From an uncultured Prevotella sp. (GTDB taxonomy: Bacteria; Bacteroidota; Bacteroidia; Bacteroidales; Bacteroidaceae), in the NCBI GenBank assembly GCA_905372445.1, contig CAJPPF010000037.1:1-15432 (forward strand): a stretch of 15,432 bases of DNA, read 5' to 3'. Below are positions 1-7,388 of the stretch, in pieces. The position numbers were made by a program, and so were the translations under genes. Under the pieces are notes generated by a model. That model searched no databases and was not told where the DNA came from. It saw nothing but the letters and a program-made list of their open reading frames with translations. Numbering within the stretch: position 1 is the first letter of the stretch; each line of letters opens with the position of its first letter.

Positions 1-1
1 A

Positions 2-646
2 AATTATACTATATCAAGTGTACTTGATGAAGACTGGAATCAAGAATGGGAATCAATTGGTTTTGAGCCAATAGACATCGATGAAAAACTCATGGTCTTC
101 GATGCACGCAAATCCCTACCCCTCCTTGACCGTCCTATTTCTATAGGAATTGAAGCAAAAAATGCTTTTGGTACAGGAACACATGAGACAACCCGCATGA
201 TTCTGTCGCAGCTTTTAAACACCGTGGTAGACAAGAAACGTGTACTGGACTGTGGCTGTGGAACAGGAATTCTCAGTATCGCGGCATCAAAGCTTGGTGC
301 AGAAGAAGTCGTTGCATACGACATAGATGAATGGAGCGTAAAGAATACGAACCACAATGCTGTGCTCAATGGCGTGAGTAATGTGAGTGTGATGGAAGGT
401 GACGTATCTGTACTGTCACATATAAGTGGGGTGTTTGATATTGTCTTGACAAACATAAACAGAAACATAATCCTTGAGGATTTGCCAAAATTCAAGGAGG
501 TTATGAATATTGGTGCCACAATCATCCTAAGCGGATTCTATACGGAAGATGCAGGAATGATAATGGAAAAGGCTCTCGAAACAGGTCTTTCCGAGATAAC
601 AAGAAAGACTGATAACAACTGGTGTATGCTGGTATTAAAAGCTTGA
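2..646 (+). CDS. prmA: Ribosomal protein L11 methyltransferase PrmA, 5'-truncated by the window edge
   Basis: SAM-dependent methyltransferase that modifies ribosomal protein L11 in the cytoplasm. The frame is open from the first bases, so the N-terminus lies outside the window; the ATG at position 92 is internal. The upstream in-frame residues include DEDWNQEWE, which resembles the W-rich stretch in front of the PrmA catalytic domain. Visible motifs are FGTGTHETT (the PrmA signature, usually FGTGTHPTT), SAM-binding motif I with DCGCGTG, an acidic YDID at the end of the next strand that would hold the SAM ribose, and LTNINRN, which matches the substrate-side (A)NI motif. The C-terminus ends at the position normal for the family. 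The stop lies 9 bp from the stop of the convergent muramidase gene, and I see no terminator in between, so the two transcripts probably overlap at their 3' ends. Confidence 0.93.
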   Translation, partial: NYTISSVLDEDWNQEWESIGFEPIDIDEKLMVFDARKSLPLLDRPISIGIEAKNAFGTGTHETTRMILSQLLNTVVDKKRVLDCGCGTGILSIAASKLGAEEVVAYDIDEWSVKNTNHNAVLNGVSNVSVMEGDVSVLSHISGVFDIVLTNINRNIILEDLPKFKEVMNIGATIILSGFYTEDAGMIMEKALETGLSEITRKTDNNWCMLVLKA

Positions 647-655
647 CAATCACAA

Positions 656-1444
656 CTATTTTATAGCCAGTTGCCTTAAATCGTAGTAAGAACCATTATA
701 TATATTGAAATCAACGTAGCCTTTAATACCTGGAAGACGTCCGGCATCAGTATGTTGCCAGAATTTCCACTCTCCTTTATACTGCACCTTGTTGACATAA
801 TAATGTGCTATCCAATAAGGATAATCGTCAAATACGGGCGCAGAAAGGTAATTCTCCTTAAATTTATGATAGGTGTATATTATTGGTTTTACATGATAAC
901 GATCCTCAACAATATGTAGCCATGTTAGCACGTCACGTTGAAAATCTTCAGTTGAAACATCTTTAGGCTTATGTTCAATGTCAAGGACCGGTGGCAGATC
1001 ACCTGTCTCGAGACGCACATTATCCAAAAAGAAATAAGCCTGATTACGAGCTGAAGATTTATTACTCCAAAAATGATAAGCACCACGCAAGAAACCATAT
1101 TCACGTGCTTGATAGAAATTGTCCTGAAAAAGAGGATCAAGCTTCGTGCTGCCTTCTGTAGCCTTAATCATCACAAAACGGACCGGACACCCCTCAATCA
1201 TTCCACCCCTAAGTCGTTCCCAATCTATCTTACCTTGATAATGACTGATATCTATGCCTTGAATTTCATAACCTTCAGGATATTTTGCATCTCCATATAG
1301 AGCACGCCATCGAAATCCTGTAGGCGAAACAAAGAAATAATAGAAACCGAATATATACAAGATAGTCATAAAAATACCTCCCAACCACAAATAGCGATTG
1401 GAAATCTTACGTTTGCGGCGGGAGGCGTTTTTATGTTTTGACAT
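656..1444 (-). CDS. Membrane-anchored GH25 muramidase (lysozyme)
   Basis: Glycoside hydrolase family 25 enzyme expected to cleave the MurNAc-GlcNAc bond of peptidoglycan. The 262-aa protein starts with a very basic stretch (KNASRRKRK), then a hydrophobic segment at about residues 19-39 with no evident signal-peptidase site, so it is probably a single-pass protein with its catalytic domain in the periplasm. The GH25 domain covers about 60-255: GIDISHYQG near 63-70 (D65), KATEG near 94-98, GAYHF near 121-125, the catalytic DIE at 155-157, and the closing WQHT and YVDFNIYNG motifs. The start lies 19 bp after the stop of pfp on the same strand, so it is probably co-transcribed from the pfp promoter. 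The pairing of a glycolytic enzyme with a muramidase has no obvious metabolic logic. The enzyme could serve cell-wall remodelling or defence against other bacteria; the sequence does not decide this. Confidence 0.92.
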   Translation of the reverse strand: MSKHKNASRRKRKISNRYLWLGGIFMTILYIFGFYYFFVSPTGFRWRALYGDAKYPEGYEIQGIDISHYQGKIDWERLRGGMIEGCPVRFVMIKATEGSTKLDPLFQDNFYQAREYGFLRGAYHFWSNKSSARNQAYFFLDNVRLETGDLPPVLDIEHKPKDVSTEDFQRDVLTWLHIVEDRYHVKPIIYTYHKFKENYLSAPVFDDYPYWIAHYYVNKVQYKGEWKFWQHTDAGRLPGIKGYVDFNIYNGSYYDLRQLAIK

Positions 1445-1463
1445 CTAAATAATGAAATTGTAA

Positions 1464-3113
1464 TTACTTAGATTGCTCAAGTGCCAGTGTCTTTGTTGTC
1501 TGATCGCATACTTCTGTTGGTCCCCAATATTGGATTGGACCTGGATAGATATAGCATGTATTCTTAGCCCACTCCTCGCGCTTTGAAGCGAAGAACTTGT
1601 AAGGAGCACCTTCAAGTTCAACAAGAGCCTTACGAATAACAGGCTTCATGGCACCATTACGCCGCTCCATATTCATCATCATTGTAATTGGAACACCACC
1701 AGCGATCCACTCTTCTGCAGGGGCTGTTGTGTTCTTGATTACTGACATGTAGCCAGTCTTGTCATTTGCAATGAGGCGTGACGCATTGAAACCAAGTGAG
1801 TAGCAGTAGTCTGCATCGTAGTTTGAAGGAGCAGCACAACGTCCCTCATAGCCAAAGAAGTGATGCTGAGCAGCAAACTTGCCATTATATTTGCCCTCTT
1901 CCTTCCAAGTGTCAAGTTTTGCAGCAACCATTGCAGAAAGAAGCTTCTCCGTCTCAATGAGTGATACCTGAACATTACCATGTGGGTCGCGGTCAAGACA
2001 AAGCTGGCGCTCTACATCCTTTGGAAGTGATTCGAGGATCGCAAGATTCTCCGGGAGAATATGGCTTTTTACGTATGCAACCTGTTCGTCCTTTGAAGCA
2101 AATTCGCGACTTTCGCCTGTTGCCGGATCTGTAAGAACCTCGTTAAGTTCTGCAATAAGTTTCTTGATAGCAGGAATGAACTCAATAAGTCCTTCAGGAA
2201 TAAGCACAGTACCGAAGTCGTTGCCAACAGCTGCGCGGTCAGCAACAATCTTTGCAATATAAGTAACTACATCGTCGAGTGACATTGACTTCTGCTCGAT
2301 CTCCTCAGAGATGAGACATACGTTTGGTTGTGTCTCAAGAGCACACTCAAGGGCAATATGAGATGCCGAACGTCCCATGAGCTTAATGAAGTGCCAGTAT
2401 TTACGAGCAGAGTTACAGTCGCGCTGTATGTTGCCGATAAGTTCTGCATATGTCTTACAAGCAGTGTCGAAACCAAAAGATGTCTCTATCTGTTCATTCT
2501 TAAGATCACCGTCGATAGTCTTTGGACAACCGATAACCTGTACTCCGTAATTCTTAGCGGCATAGTACTCAGCGAGTACACATGCATTTGTATTTGAGTC
2601 GTCACCACCTATAATAACCAGTGCCTTGATGTTGAGCTTACGTAAAATCTCAATGCCAGACTCAAACTGTGACTCCTTTTCAAGCTTTGTACGACCAGAA
2701 CCGATAATATCAAAACCACCTGTATTACGATACTCGTCGATAAACTCATCATTGAACTCTACATACTTATGGTCAACAAGACCACCAGGTCCCATGAGGA
2801 ATCCGTAGAGTTTACTGTTAGCATTAAGTGACTTCACACCATCGTAAAGACCGGAAATAACATTATGACCGCCGGGAGCCTGACCACCAGAAAGAATAAT
2901 ACCTACATTTAAGGCGTCGAGAGATTTTGCCTCACCGGGCTCGAATGTGATAACCGGCATGCCGTAGGTGTTAGGGAACATAGTCTTGATTTCGTCCTGA
3001 TTACCTACACTCTGTGTTGGTGCTCCTTCAACAGCCACAACAGAGCCTTGAAGTGCCTTAGGAAGCTTTGGCTGATACGCAGCACGTGCTTTCTGCAATT
3101 CGCTTGTTTTCAT
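1464..3113 (-). CDS. pfp: PPi-dependent 6-phosphofructokinase, long form
   Basis: Cytoplasmic glycolytic enzyme that reversibly phosphorylates fructose 6-phosphate to fructose 1,6-bisphosphate with pyrophosphate instead of ATP. The 549-aa length fits the long clade also found in plants, spirochaetes and Bacteroidetes. Motifs: GGQAPGGHN (76-84, phosphoryl-donor loop), GGDDSNTNA (169-177, where the second Asp of GGDDS marks PPi use; ATP enzymes have GGDGS), PKTIDGDLKN (197-206, with catalytic D201), MGRSASHIALE (246-256, substrate-binding MGR), and a C-terminal HFFGYEGR segment. No key residue is missing. The ATG at 3113 is preceded by a promoter-like site about 50 bp upstream, and no plausible extension exists. 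It leads the two-gene unit with the GH25 muramidase. Being reversible, it can act in both glycolysis and gluconeogenesis. Confidence 0.96.
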   Translation of the reverse strand: MKTSELQKARAAYQPKLPKALQGSVVAVEGAPTQSVGNQDEIKTMFPNTYGMPVITFEPGEAKSLDALNVGIILSGGQAPGGHNVISGLYDGVKSLNANSKLYGFLMGPGGLVDHKYVEFNDEFIDEYRNTGGFDIIGSGRTKLEKESQFESGIEILRKLNIKALVIIGGDDSNTNACVLAEYYAAKNYGVQVIGCPKTIDGDLKNEQIETSFGFDTACKTYAELIGNIQRDCNSARKYWHFIKLMGRSASHIALECALETQPNVCLISEEIEQKSMSLDDVVTYIAKIVADRAAVGNDFGTVLIPEGLIEFIPAIKKLIAELNEVLTDPATGESREFASKDEQVAYVKSHILPENLAILESLPKDVERQLCLDRDPHGNVQVSLIETEKLLSAMVAAKLDTWKEEGKYNGKFAAQHHFFGYEGRCAAPSNYDADYCYSLGFNASRLIANDKTGYMSVIKNTTAPAEEWIAGGVPITMMMNMERRNGAMKPVIRKALVELEGAPYKFFASKREEWAKNTCYIYPGPIQYWGPTEVCDQTTKTLALEQSK

Positions 3114-3165
3114 CTTAATTGAATTTGTTTGTTATGTCGAATATTTATTATCCTAATCTTATCTG

Positions 3166-3197
3166 CAAAAGTACACAAAATCATTGAGATATGGAAA
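3166..3197 (-). promoter_or_regulatory. Probable promoter of pfp
   Basis: On the minus strand TACTTTTG (3173-3166) is an exact match to the Bacteroidetes -7 element TAnnTTTG. About 20 bp upstream is TTTC (3197-3194), a 3-of-4 match to the -33 TTTG. The start would fall near 3159, giving a leader of about 45 bases. Inferred from the motif only. Confidence 0.5.
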
Positions 3198-3220
3198 GAA
3201 AATAAAAAGAATCATGCGTT

Positions 3221-3265
3221 GGCGAACATTTTTCCGTGTTTTTGTTCGCCTTTCGGCTTTTTTTT
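3221..3265. promoter_or_regulatory. Strong inverted repeat in the divergent pfp / 89-aa gene control region
   Basis: GGCGAACA (3221-3228) and TGTTCGCC (3243-3250) are perfect 8-bp inverted arms around a 14-base T-rich loop. They are followed by TTTCGGC and a run of eight Ts (3258-3265). The right arm sits in and just behind the -33 element of the plus-strand promoter, so it could be an operator. The hairpin plus T-run also looks like an intrinsic terminator on the plus strand, but no plus-strand gene lies upstream, so that reading would need an antisense or small RNA. A second, mutually exclusive mini-stem, GCC-TTTC-GGC, abuts the T-run directly. Confidence 0.45.
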
Positions 3266-3274
3266 ATACCTTTG
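3241..3274 (+). promoter_or_regulatory. Probable promoter of the 3318-10574 gene run
   Basis: TTTG (3241-3244) and TACCTTTG (3267-3274) match the Bacteroidetes -33 and -7 elements with a 22-bp spacer, slightly longer than the usual 19-21. The start would be near 3281, leaving a leader of about 37 bases before the ATG at 3318. It is the only good match I noticed ahead of this gene run, although internal promoters were not excluded. Confidence 0.5.
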
Positions 3275-3317
3275 GCATTATAATTATTTACCAAACAAAA
3301 CAATAAAGGATAATACT

Positions 3318-3587
3318 ATGGCTAATAAAAGAGATTTGAAGCGCAGTTTGAATTACGTCAGTAGTACACTTTTTGCAGAATGTGTAGCGGCATACCTGTC
3401 AACAGAGAAGGAAAACAGCTCAGTTGTAGATGACACATTGACATGTATTATCAAAACACACAGCGACTTTATCCGACGTGTTTCGCATCAGGAACCAGGA
3501 ATGACGCCAAAGAAATTCTACAAGAGATTGGTTGATGATTTCAACAAGCAGATTATGGAACTAATTGACCAGATACAGGAAATTTAA
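3318..3587 (+). CDS. Small conserved-type hypothetical protein, 89 aa
   Basis: I recognise no named domain. The protein is probably all-helical, with a basic N-terminus (MANKRDLKR), a central segment containing RRVSHQEPGMTPKKFYKRL, and a charged C-terminal helix. It has no signal peptide or membrane segment, so it is likely cytoplasmic. The reading frame is open back to 3129, but I chose the ATG at 3318: it lies behind the candidate promoter and an AAAGGA purine stretch (3305-3310), whereas the upstream part of the frame runs through the inverted repeat and encodes low-complexity hydrophobic sequence. The stop is 7 bp before the acyltransferase start, so the two are almost certainly co-transcribed. 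It resembles small hypothetical proteins I associate with Bacteroidales, from memory only. Confidence 0.8.
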   Translation: MANKRDLKRSLNYVSSTLFAECVAAYLSTEKENSSVVDDTLTCIIKTHSDFIRRVSHQEPGMTPKKFYKRLVDDFNKQIMELIDQIQEI

Positions 3588-3594
3588 ATTAAAC

Positions 3595-4152
3595 ATGACC
3601 ATTAGAAATATCAGCAAGTGGATATTATACCATAAACTTGGTTGGACAAAGAATATCACCGAGTCTCATCCCGACAAATGCATCATCTGCCTTGCTCCAC
3701 ATACAAGCAACATAGACTTTCTGATAGGACAGTTATATATGAGGGCAGAAGGCTTCAAAGCTAACTTTCTTATGAAGAAGGAATGGTTTTTCTGGCCATT
3801 AGGAGTCTTTGCAAGGAAGATCGGCGGAATACCTGTATATCGTACAAAGCAAACAAATATGACGAAACGACTTGCCGAAGTGGCGAGACATAGAGACATA
3901 TTCCATCTAACCATAACTCCCGAAGGAACACGGTCACTTAATTCTGACTGGAAGAAAGGATTTTACTATATTGCTCTGGAAGCTGACATTCCGATATTGC
4001 TCTATGCCGTTGACTACGAAAAGAAGAACATCCAGTGCACCAAGACTATTATTCCTTCAGGTGATATTGAGGCTGATATGAAAGAAATAAAAGCATATTA
4101 TAAAGGATTCAAAGGAAGACATCCTGAGAAATTCTCAACAGGAAAATCATAG
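3595..4152 (+). CDS. PlsC-like lysophospholipid acyltransferase family protein
   Basis: Predicted membrane-associated acyltransferase of the glycerolipid superfamily, which transfers an acyl group to a lysophospholipid or a related acceptor. The 185-aa protein has the catalytic HX4D motif as H36-TSNI-D41, an acceptor-side GGIPVYR motif at 77-83, and PEGTRS at 109-114, the glycerol-phosphate-binding motif. It has no long hydrophobic N-terminal helix and is shorter than classical PlsC (about 240 aa), so it belongs to a compact subfamily. The acceptor cannot be named: it could be lysophosphatidate, an ornithine/glycine lipid or another lysolipid. The frame also opens at a TTG at 3565, but that would overlap the preceding gene; the ATG at 3595, 7 bp after that gene's stop, is preferred. 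Its stop overlaps the next start by one base. Confidence 0.88.
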   Translation: MTIRNISKWILYHKLGWTKNITESHPDKCIICLAPHTSNIDFLIGQLYMRAEGFKANFLMKKEWFFWPLGVFARKIGGIPVYRTKQTNMTKRLAEVARHRDIFHLTITPEGTRSLNSDWKKGFYYIALEADIPILLYAVDYEKKNIQCTKTIIPSGDIEADMKEIKAYYKGFKGRHPEKFSTGKS

Positions 4153-6749
4153 TGATAAAACTATACACATTATTTTTATACATGACCGTATGTCTGTGTG
4201 CCTCTGCTCAAAGCATTCAGAACATTTGGGGGGCATGGGGCAATATCGATAGTGATATAGCTCCATGGGTTCGTAATACATCACGCCCCAACACAATTAA
4301 AGCAGGACTTGACGGAAGACATATATCACTTTGGGCAAGTCATGGAAGATACTACGACCAGGATAAAGGATTTTGGAAATGGCAACGTCCAAATCTTTTC
4401 GGAACGACAGAAGATTTGTTCACACAGACTATTGTAATACCATACCTTATTCCAATGCTTGAGAATGCAGGTTGTTATGTATTCACACCAAGAGAACGCG
4501 ACTGGCAGAAGCAGGAGTGTATCGTAGACAACGACTTCTGCTACCCAGGAGGAACACTAATGACATTAAACGATAGAAAGCATGATGTTCTACTTACAGG
4601 ATTTAAGATGCACGACGGAGTGTATATTGATGGAGAAAATCCGTTTACAGCAGGAACAGCATTAAGCGTAAAGACAACAAAAAGGAATCCAACAGAGTAT
4701 CGTTTTATTCCATATATAAAAGAAGGTGGACGATTTGCTGTATATATCAGTTATCCTCGTGTTGAGAATGCAGTAGACGATGTTCAATACATAGTCCGCC
4801 ACAAAGGTGTATCGACAACATTTTCCGTAAACCAGACAATAGGCTATGGCACATGGGTGTATCTTGGGACCTTCGACTTCGACGCAGTGGATAACGGAGA
4901 AACATCTGACGACAACTGTGTTATAGTCCTTAATCAATCTCGTCATAAAGGCAATATCGGTATTGATGCTATCCGTTTTGGTGGTGGCATGGGTAATATT
5001 CAGCGGTTTGGAGAGACGAGTGGTATGCCCCGAGCTCTTGAAGGTGCACGATATTATTGTCAATGGGCAGGTGCTCCATACAGCGTATATAGCGATAAAG
5101 GAGGGGAAAATGATTACGGAGATGATATCAACGCTCGTTCATTGATGACCAACTGGCTTGGTGGCGGTTCATGCTATATGCCAACTGTCAATGGTCTTGG
5201 TGTTCCTTTTGAGTTGACTTTAGCCATTCATAGCGATGCGGGATATCACACTGATGGAAAATCTATTTACGGTTCATTGGCTATAGCAACAACAAATTTC
5301 AACGAAGGAATGCTGTCGTCAGGTGTGTCAAGAAGTGTGTCGTTTGAATTGGCTTCCCGGTTGCTTAACAATATCAATAATGATATGACTCGTGAGTTCG
5401 GTGTCTGGGGCAAACGCTATCTTTGGGATCGCAACTATTCTGAGACACGCCTGCCAGAGATACCCTCTGCTATCATAGAGACTTTATCGCATCAGAGTTT
5501 CCCTGATATGAAAATAGGGCAACATCCTCTCGGCAAATTTGCAATAGCACGAAGCATATACAAGACTATCCTGCGCTACATATCTGATATGCATGGAAAG
5601 AAATGTGTTGTCGCTCCTCTTGCTCCTACCGATTTCCGCATTAGAATAATCGATCGGAACAGAATAGAATTACAATGGACAGGAATAAACGACCCCAAAG
5701 AAAGTTCTGCTGCTCCAACATCATACAATATATATACGGCTATCGATGATCGTGACTTTGACAATGGTCAAAACATATCATCAACAGGTGCTGTCATGAC
5801 ACTTGAACCTGGTATACAGTACAACTTCCGTATTACAGCATGCAACGATGGTGGCGAGAGTTTCTCAACCGAAATCCTCTCTGCATACATAGCTCCAAAT
5901 GCCACCGACAACATCTTAGTGGTCAACGGTTTCCAACGACTATCCGCCCCATACATTGTCGACAATGCCATACAGCAGGGCTTCGACATTGCCGCAGACG
6001 AAGGTGTTCAACGCGGTTTATATCCAGGCTGGGCAGGAAAACAGACCTCTTTTGATATTGCAATGATGGGCAATGATGGCGAACAGGGACTTGGATATGG
6101 TGATAATGAAATGGCAGGGAAGTTCATTGCAGGAAACGATTTCAACTATGTCGTAGAGCACACACGTGCTATAGCATCGACAAAACGCTATTCTGTTGTC
6201 AGCTGCTCATCAACTGCGCTTAACAACAACCTCGTTAACCTTAATGACTATAGGCTTGTTGATATAGCATTTGGACTTCAGAAGGACGACTCACAGTTAG
6301 GTCAGTACTATAAGACATTCACATCCTCAATGCGTAAACAAATAAGTGACTACACATTACACGGAGGGGCATTGCTTGTCAGTGGATCTTTCCTTGGTAG
6401 CGATATGCAACAACGTGAAGAGCAGGAGTTTATGGCAAACATTCTAAAGGTTAGATACGGTATTACTGATTCCTTCATAAATAGTGAAACCATCAACGGA
6501 CTTGGTATACAGTTTCCTATATATCGCACTCTAAACGATAAGCATTATTCTGCAACTCATCCACAGATTCTCACACCTGTAGAAGGTGCCATCTGTGCTA
6601 TGCAGTATTCCGACGGAACAAGTGCCGCTGTAGGTTATAAGGACAGATATTCAACATTCACCATGGGATTCCCATTCGAATGTATTAAAGATAAAGCCAC
6701 TCAGAATAAGATAATGCAAGGCATTCTTGCATATCTCTTGGATAAATAA
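4152..6749 (+). CDS. Secreted amidase_3-type protein with golvesin-like insert, Fn3 domain and Rossmann-like C-terminal domain
   Basis: An 865-aa exported protein. The GTG start at 4152 forms TAGTG with the preceding stop, and it is needed to complete the signal peptide (about residues 1-20, ending CASAQS); the next ATG, at 4182, would cut into it. The N-terminal half reads as a split zinc N-acetylmuramoyl-L-alanine amidase: H64 (SHGRYY), probably E87 (GTTEDLF), H360 (IHSDAG) and the catalytic-type E443 (IPSAIIETLSHQ). Between about 185 and 280 lies a beta-rich block (FAVYISYP ... IGIDAIRFGGG) like the golvesin C-terminal domain. Residues about 488-582 look like a fibronectin III domain (APTDFRI ... 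YNFRITACNDGG). The rest, from ILVVNGFQR (588) on, looks like a flavodoxin- or amidotransferase-like alpha/beta domain. Homologues are, as I recall, often called xanthan lyase; nothing here supports a lyase. A cell-wall substrate is the best inference. Confidence 0.82.
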   Translation: MIKLYTLFLYMTVCLCASAQSIQNIWGAWGNIDSDIAPWVRNTSRPNTIKAGLDGRHISLWASHGRYYDQDKGFWKWQRPNLFGTTEDLFTQTIVIPYLIPMLENAGCYVFTPRERDWQKQECIVDNDFCYPGGTLMTLNDRKHDVLLTGFKMHDGVYIDGENPFTAGTALSVKTTKRNPTEYRFIPYIKEGGRFAVYISYPRVENAVDDVQYIVRHKGVSTTFSVNQTIGYGTWVYLGTFDFDAVDNGETSDDNCVIVLNQSRHKGNIGIDAIRFGGGMGNIQRFGETSGMPRALEGARYYCQWAGAPYSVYSDKGGENDYGDDINARSLMTNWLGGGSCYMPTVNGLGVPFELTLAIHSDAGYHTDGKSIYGSLAIATTNFNEGMLSSGVSRSVSFELASRLLNNINNDMTREFGVWGKRYLWDRNYSETRLPEIPSAIIETLSHQSFPDMKIGQHPLGKFAIARSIYKTILRYISDMHGKKCVVAPLAPTDFRIRIIDRNRIELQWTGINDPKESSAAPTSYNIYTAIDDRDFDNGQNISSTGAVMTLEPGIQYNFRITACNDGGESFSTEILSAYIAPNATDNILVVNGFQRLSAPYIVDNAIQQGFDIAADEGVQRGLYPGWAGKQTSFDIAMMGNDGEQGLGYGDNEMAGKFIAGNDFNYVVEHTRAIASTKRYSVVSCSSTALNNNLVNLNDYRLVDIAFGLQKDDSQLGQYYKTFTSSMRKQISDYTLHGGALLVSGSFLGSDMQQREEQEFMANILKVRYGITDSFINSETINGLGIQFPIYRTLNDKHYSATHPQILTPVEGAICAMQYSDGTSAAVGYKDRYSTFTMGFPFECIKDKATQNKIMQGILAYLLDK

Positions 6750-6766
6750 TTTAATTCATATAAGTT

Positions 6767-7132
6767 ATGGAAATCAAAGCTAATGCAAAAGGTAGCCGTT
6801 TTATAGAGGTTACAGAACAGCATCTTGAGACAATCAAGGAGTATTCTCTCTTTCACGACCTCGTAGGAAGTGACGGATATATTGATGACACTACTTTAGA
6901 AAAGCTACAGCACAATGTCCGTTCGTTACTTGAGGACGGTAGAGACACTGACAAGAATCTTCTGGATCTCTGTTTTGACGTTGTCTATCATCGTGATATG
7001 AAGGCATTAGGTCTGCGCAATCTTATGCTTCTCTATATCAGTTTTAACGATGAGAATGCTATGGAGATGGATCTGGATGGATTCTCTTCAGAGGATTTGC
7101 TTATTGAGGCAGAAGAAAGAAACGTGGAATAA
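6767..7132 (+). CDS. Hypothetical protein, 121 aa
   Basis: I recognise no domain. The protein is soluble, acidic and mostly helical, with no signal peptide or transmembrane segment. Features are an N-terminal beta-type stretch (MEIKANAKGSRFIEV), a middle with several acidic helices (LLEDGRDTDKNLLDL), a hydrophobic MKALGLRNLMLLYIS segment that is probably a buried helix, and an acidic tail rich in Asp and Glu. Codon use looks like that of its neighbours. It starts 17 bp after the amidase stop and ends at the very base before the ygiQ relic, so it was probably co-transcribed with that gene when it was intact. The context gives no specific role. Confidence 0.78.
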   Translation: MEIKANAKGSRFIEVTEQHLETIKEYSLFHDLVGSDGYIDDTTLEKLQHNVRSLLEDGRDTDKNLLDLCFDVVYHRDMKALGLRNLMLLYISFNDENAMEMDLDGFSSEDLLIEAEERNVE

Positions 7133-7312
7133 ATGGAGTATCGCTTATCGGATTTCCTGCCGACAACGAAAAAATAATGTGAACTCAGAGGATAGGATGA
7201 ACTTGATGTCATACTGTTCTCTGGTGATGCTTATGTTGACCATCCGCCTTGTAAAAAACTATACCCAGATATGGCAGCGTACAACACAGCGTATGAGGAA
7301 AGCCTAAAGTAA
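7133..7312 (+). pseudogene. ygiQ: Relic of a YgiQ-family radical SAM gene: two in-frame stops and a large internal deletion
   Basis: Read in one frame from the ATG at 7133, the sequence gives MEYRLSDFLPTTKK, a TAA stop (7175-7177), CELRG, a TAG stop (7193-7195), then DELDVILFSGDAYVDHP. This is the recognisable start of the YgiQ/UPF0313 radical SAM family (normally ...PTTKKE...GWDELDVILFSGDAYVDHP...). TAA stands where GAA (E) is expected and TAG where TGG (W) is expected, each one base change away. Right after DHP the same frame jumps to PCKKLYPDMAAYNTAYEES and stops at 7310-7312, plausibly the extreme C-terminal tail of the same protein. Intact members have roughly 600-700 residues and a CxxxCxxC cluster motif, so well over 500 codons are gone. 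The tail assignment is less certain than the head. The relic starts one base after the preceding stop, as an operon gene would. Confidence 0.85.
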
Positions 7313-7388
7313 CACACAAAACAAGGAAAGCAAAAGATAACCGTAAGTCATTAAATCTAAACTTCTCACTCAGAAAAAAAAATCACAT

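Noticed and set aside
40..525. 161-aa minus-strand open frame opposite prmA
   Set aside because: It is a shadow of the clearly coding prmA frame, Ser/Thr-rich with no recognisable motif.
3221..3250. LexA/SOS box based on the CGAAC...GTTCG arms
   Set aside because: The known LexA-type boxes with these half-sites have only about four bases between them; here the half-sites are 18 bases apart, and no SOS gene is nearby.
3129..3317. N-terminal extension of the 89-aa protein to the upstream ATG at 3129
   Set aside because: The extension would cross both candidate promoters and the inverted repeat, and its composition is low-complexity hydrophobic.
4152..6749. Xanthan lyase function for the 865-aa secreted protein
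   Set aside because: The sequence shows amidase-like metal and catalytic residues and no polysaccharide-lyase fold signature; the name would be inherited annotation only.
7050..7307. 85-aa plus-strand open frame over the ygiQ relic
   Set aside because: It is out of frame with both the 121-aa gene and the ygiQ relic, and its residues show no family resemblance. The relic frame carries the real similarity.
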